Shown: positions 6,021-6,245 of the stretch, one piece after another | How positions within the stretch are numbered: the first letter of the stretch is position 1 | Layout of the letters: every line of letters starts with the position of its first letter | Source: Hyphomicrobiales bacterium | Lineage (GTDB): Bacteria > Pseudomonadota > Alphaproteobacteria > Rhizobiales > Aestuariivirgaceae | Direction: 5' to 3' | DNA: 6,245 nucleotides | NCBI GenBank assembly: GCA_014380505.1 | Contig: JACMJT010000200.1 | Coordinates: forward strand, 1-6,245 | The notes under the pieces: model-generated | What the model was told of the DNA's origin: nothing | Database searches by the model: none | Seen by the model: only the letters and a program-made list of their open reading frames with translations | Translations under genes and position numbers: made by a program

Positions 6021-6245
6021 GCTGGCCGCCGTTGATGTGAAGTTCAGCGCCGGTGACGTAGCTGGATGAATCGGTACACAGAAAATAAATGGCCTTGGCC
6101 ACTTCCTCCGGCTGGCCTAGGCGGCGCTGCGGAATGTGCGGGATGATCTTCTCCGTTCCGGGCGACAGAATCGAGGTTTCGATCTCTCCCGGAGAAATTG
6201 CGTTAACGCGGACATCATGCGGACCGAAGTCGCCGGCCATTTCGC
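6013..6245 (-). CDS. short-chain dehydrogenase/reductase, C-terminal part (cut by window end)
   Basis: The last 76 residues of a classical SDR with a Rossmann fold using NAD(P)(H). Seen: FGPHDVRVNAISPGEIET, the strand and loop after the active-site helix with the conserved N-A-x-x-P-G pattern; the QRRLGQPEEVAKAIYFLCTD helix; and the closing SSYVTGAELHINGGQHV, typical of the FabG-like C-terminus. The frame runs open off the window, so the internal Met at 6240 is not a start. The cofactor-binding TGxxxGxG and catalytic Tyr-x-x-x-Lys lie outside, so activity and substrate cannot be judged. The stop TAA (6013-6015) falls inside the first codons of the cystathionine-family gene (ATGTCTAA arrangement), linking both in one transcript. 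Confidence 0.88.
   Translation of the reverse strand, partial: EMAGDFGPHDVRVNAISPGEIETSILSPGTEKIIPHIPQRRLGQPEEVAKAIYFLCTDSSSYVTGAELHINGGQHV

Noticed and set aside
4193..6035. 299- and 323-codon plus-strand open frames opposite the MDR and cystathionine-family genes
   Set aside because: Both are antisense to clear enzymes, have no recognisable domain, and overlap each other.
1..6245. CRISPR arrays, tRNA or rRNA genes, transposases, riboswitches
   Set aside because: No regularly spaced repeats, no cloverleaf or rRNA-like sequence, no transposase motifs, and hardly any non-coding space to hold them. The only repeat of note is the 34-bp pair reported above.

Overview
The window looks like a compact chromosomal segment from a high-GC, Gram-negative bacterium. 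An alphaproteobacterium is the best guess, from the base composition, the gene spacing and the resemblance of the aminotransferases and the oxidoreductase to family members I know; no marker gene settles this. It holds seven protein genes, the outer two cut by the window ends. There is no RNA gene, insertion sequence or CRISPR array, and no gene-free stretch longer than about 70 bases.

Left half, plus strand (1-2718): a tight three-gene run. It holds the C-terminal half of a GabT-type 4-aminobutyrate aminotransferase, a complete omega-amine transaminase of the same class III fold, and a small FMN-binding protein with the pyridoxamine-phosphate-oxidase (PPOX) split-barrel fold. Gaps are 6 and 8 bases, and the third gene's ribosome binding site overlaps the second gene's stop codon. 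This looks like an amine/GABA catabolic operon: one transaminase for an omega-amine with (probably) pyruvate as acceptor, one for GABA with 2-oxoglutarate, plus a flavoprotein of unknown role.

Right half, minus strand (6245 down to 2732): a four-gene run. It holds the C-terminus of a short-chain dehydrogenase/reductase (SDR), a PLP-dependent enzyme of the cystathionine gamma-synthase/lyase family, a medium-chain dehydrogenase/reductase (MDR) without the classical zinc ligands, and an HtrA-like serine protease with one PDZ domain and no export signal. The first two genes overlap by 8 bases, the next gap is 10 bases and the last is 66. The two runs converge, leaving 13 bases between stop codons; a 6-bp hairpin spans that junction.

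The main non-obvious signal is a 34-bp direct repeat with 30 identities (3750-3783 and 4881-4914) that brackets the MDR gene. One copy is the genuine in-frame 3' end of the cystathionine-family gene. The other lies just downstream of the MDR gene, keeps the codon phase but has lost the stop, and supplies the MDR gene's own stop codon. It looks like the scar of an insertion or duplication that placed the MDR gene between two copies of its neighbour's 3' end. The rest of the window is ordinary metabolism; I see no convincing new defence, mobile or RNA system.
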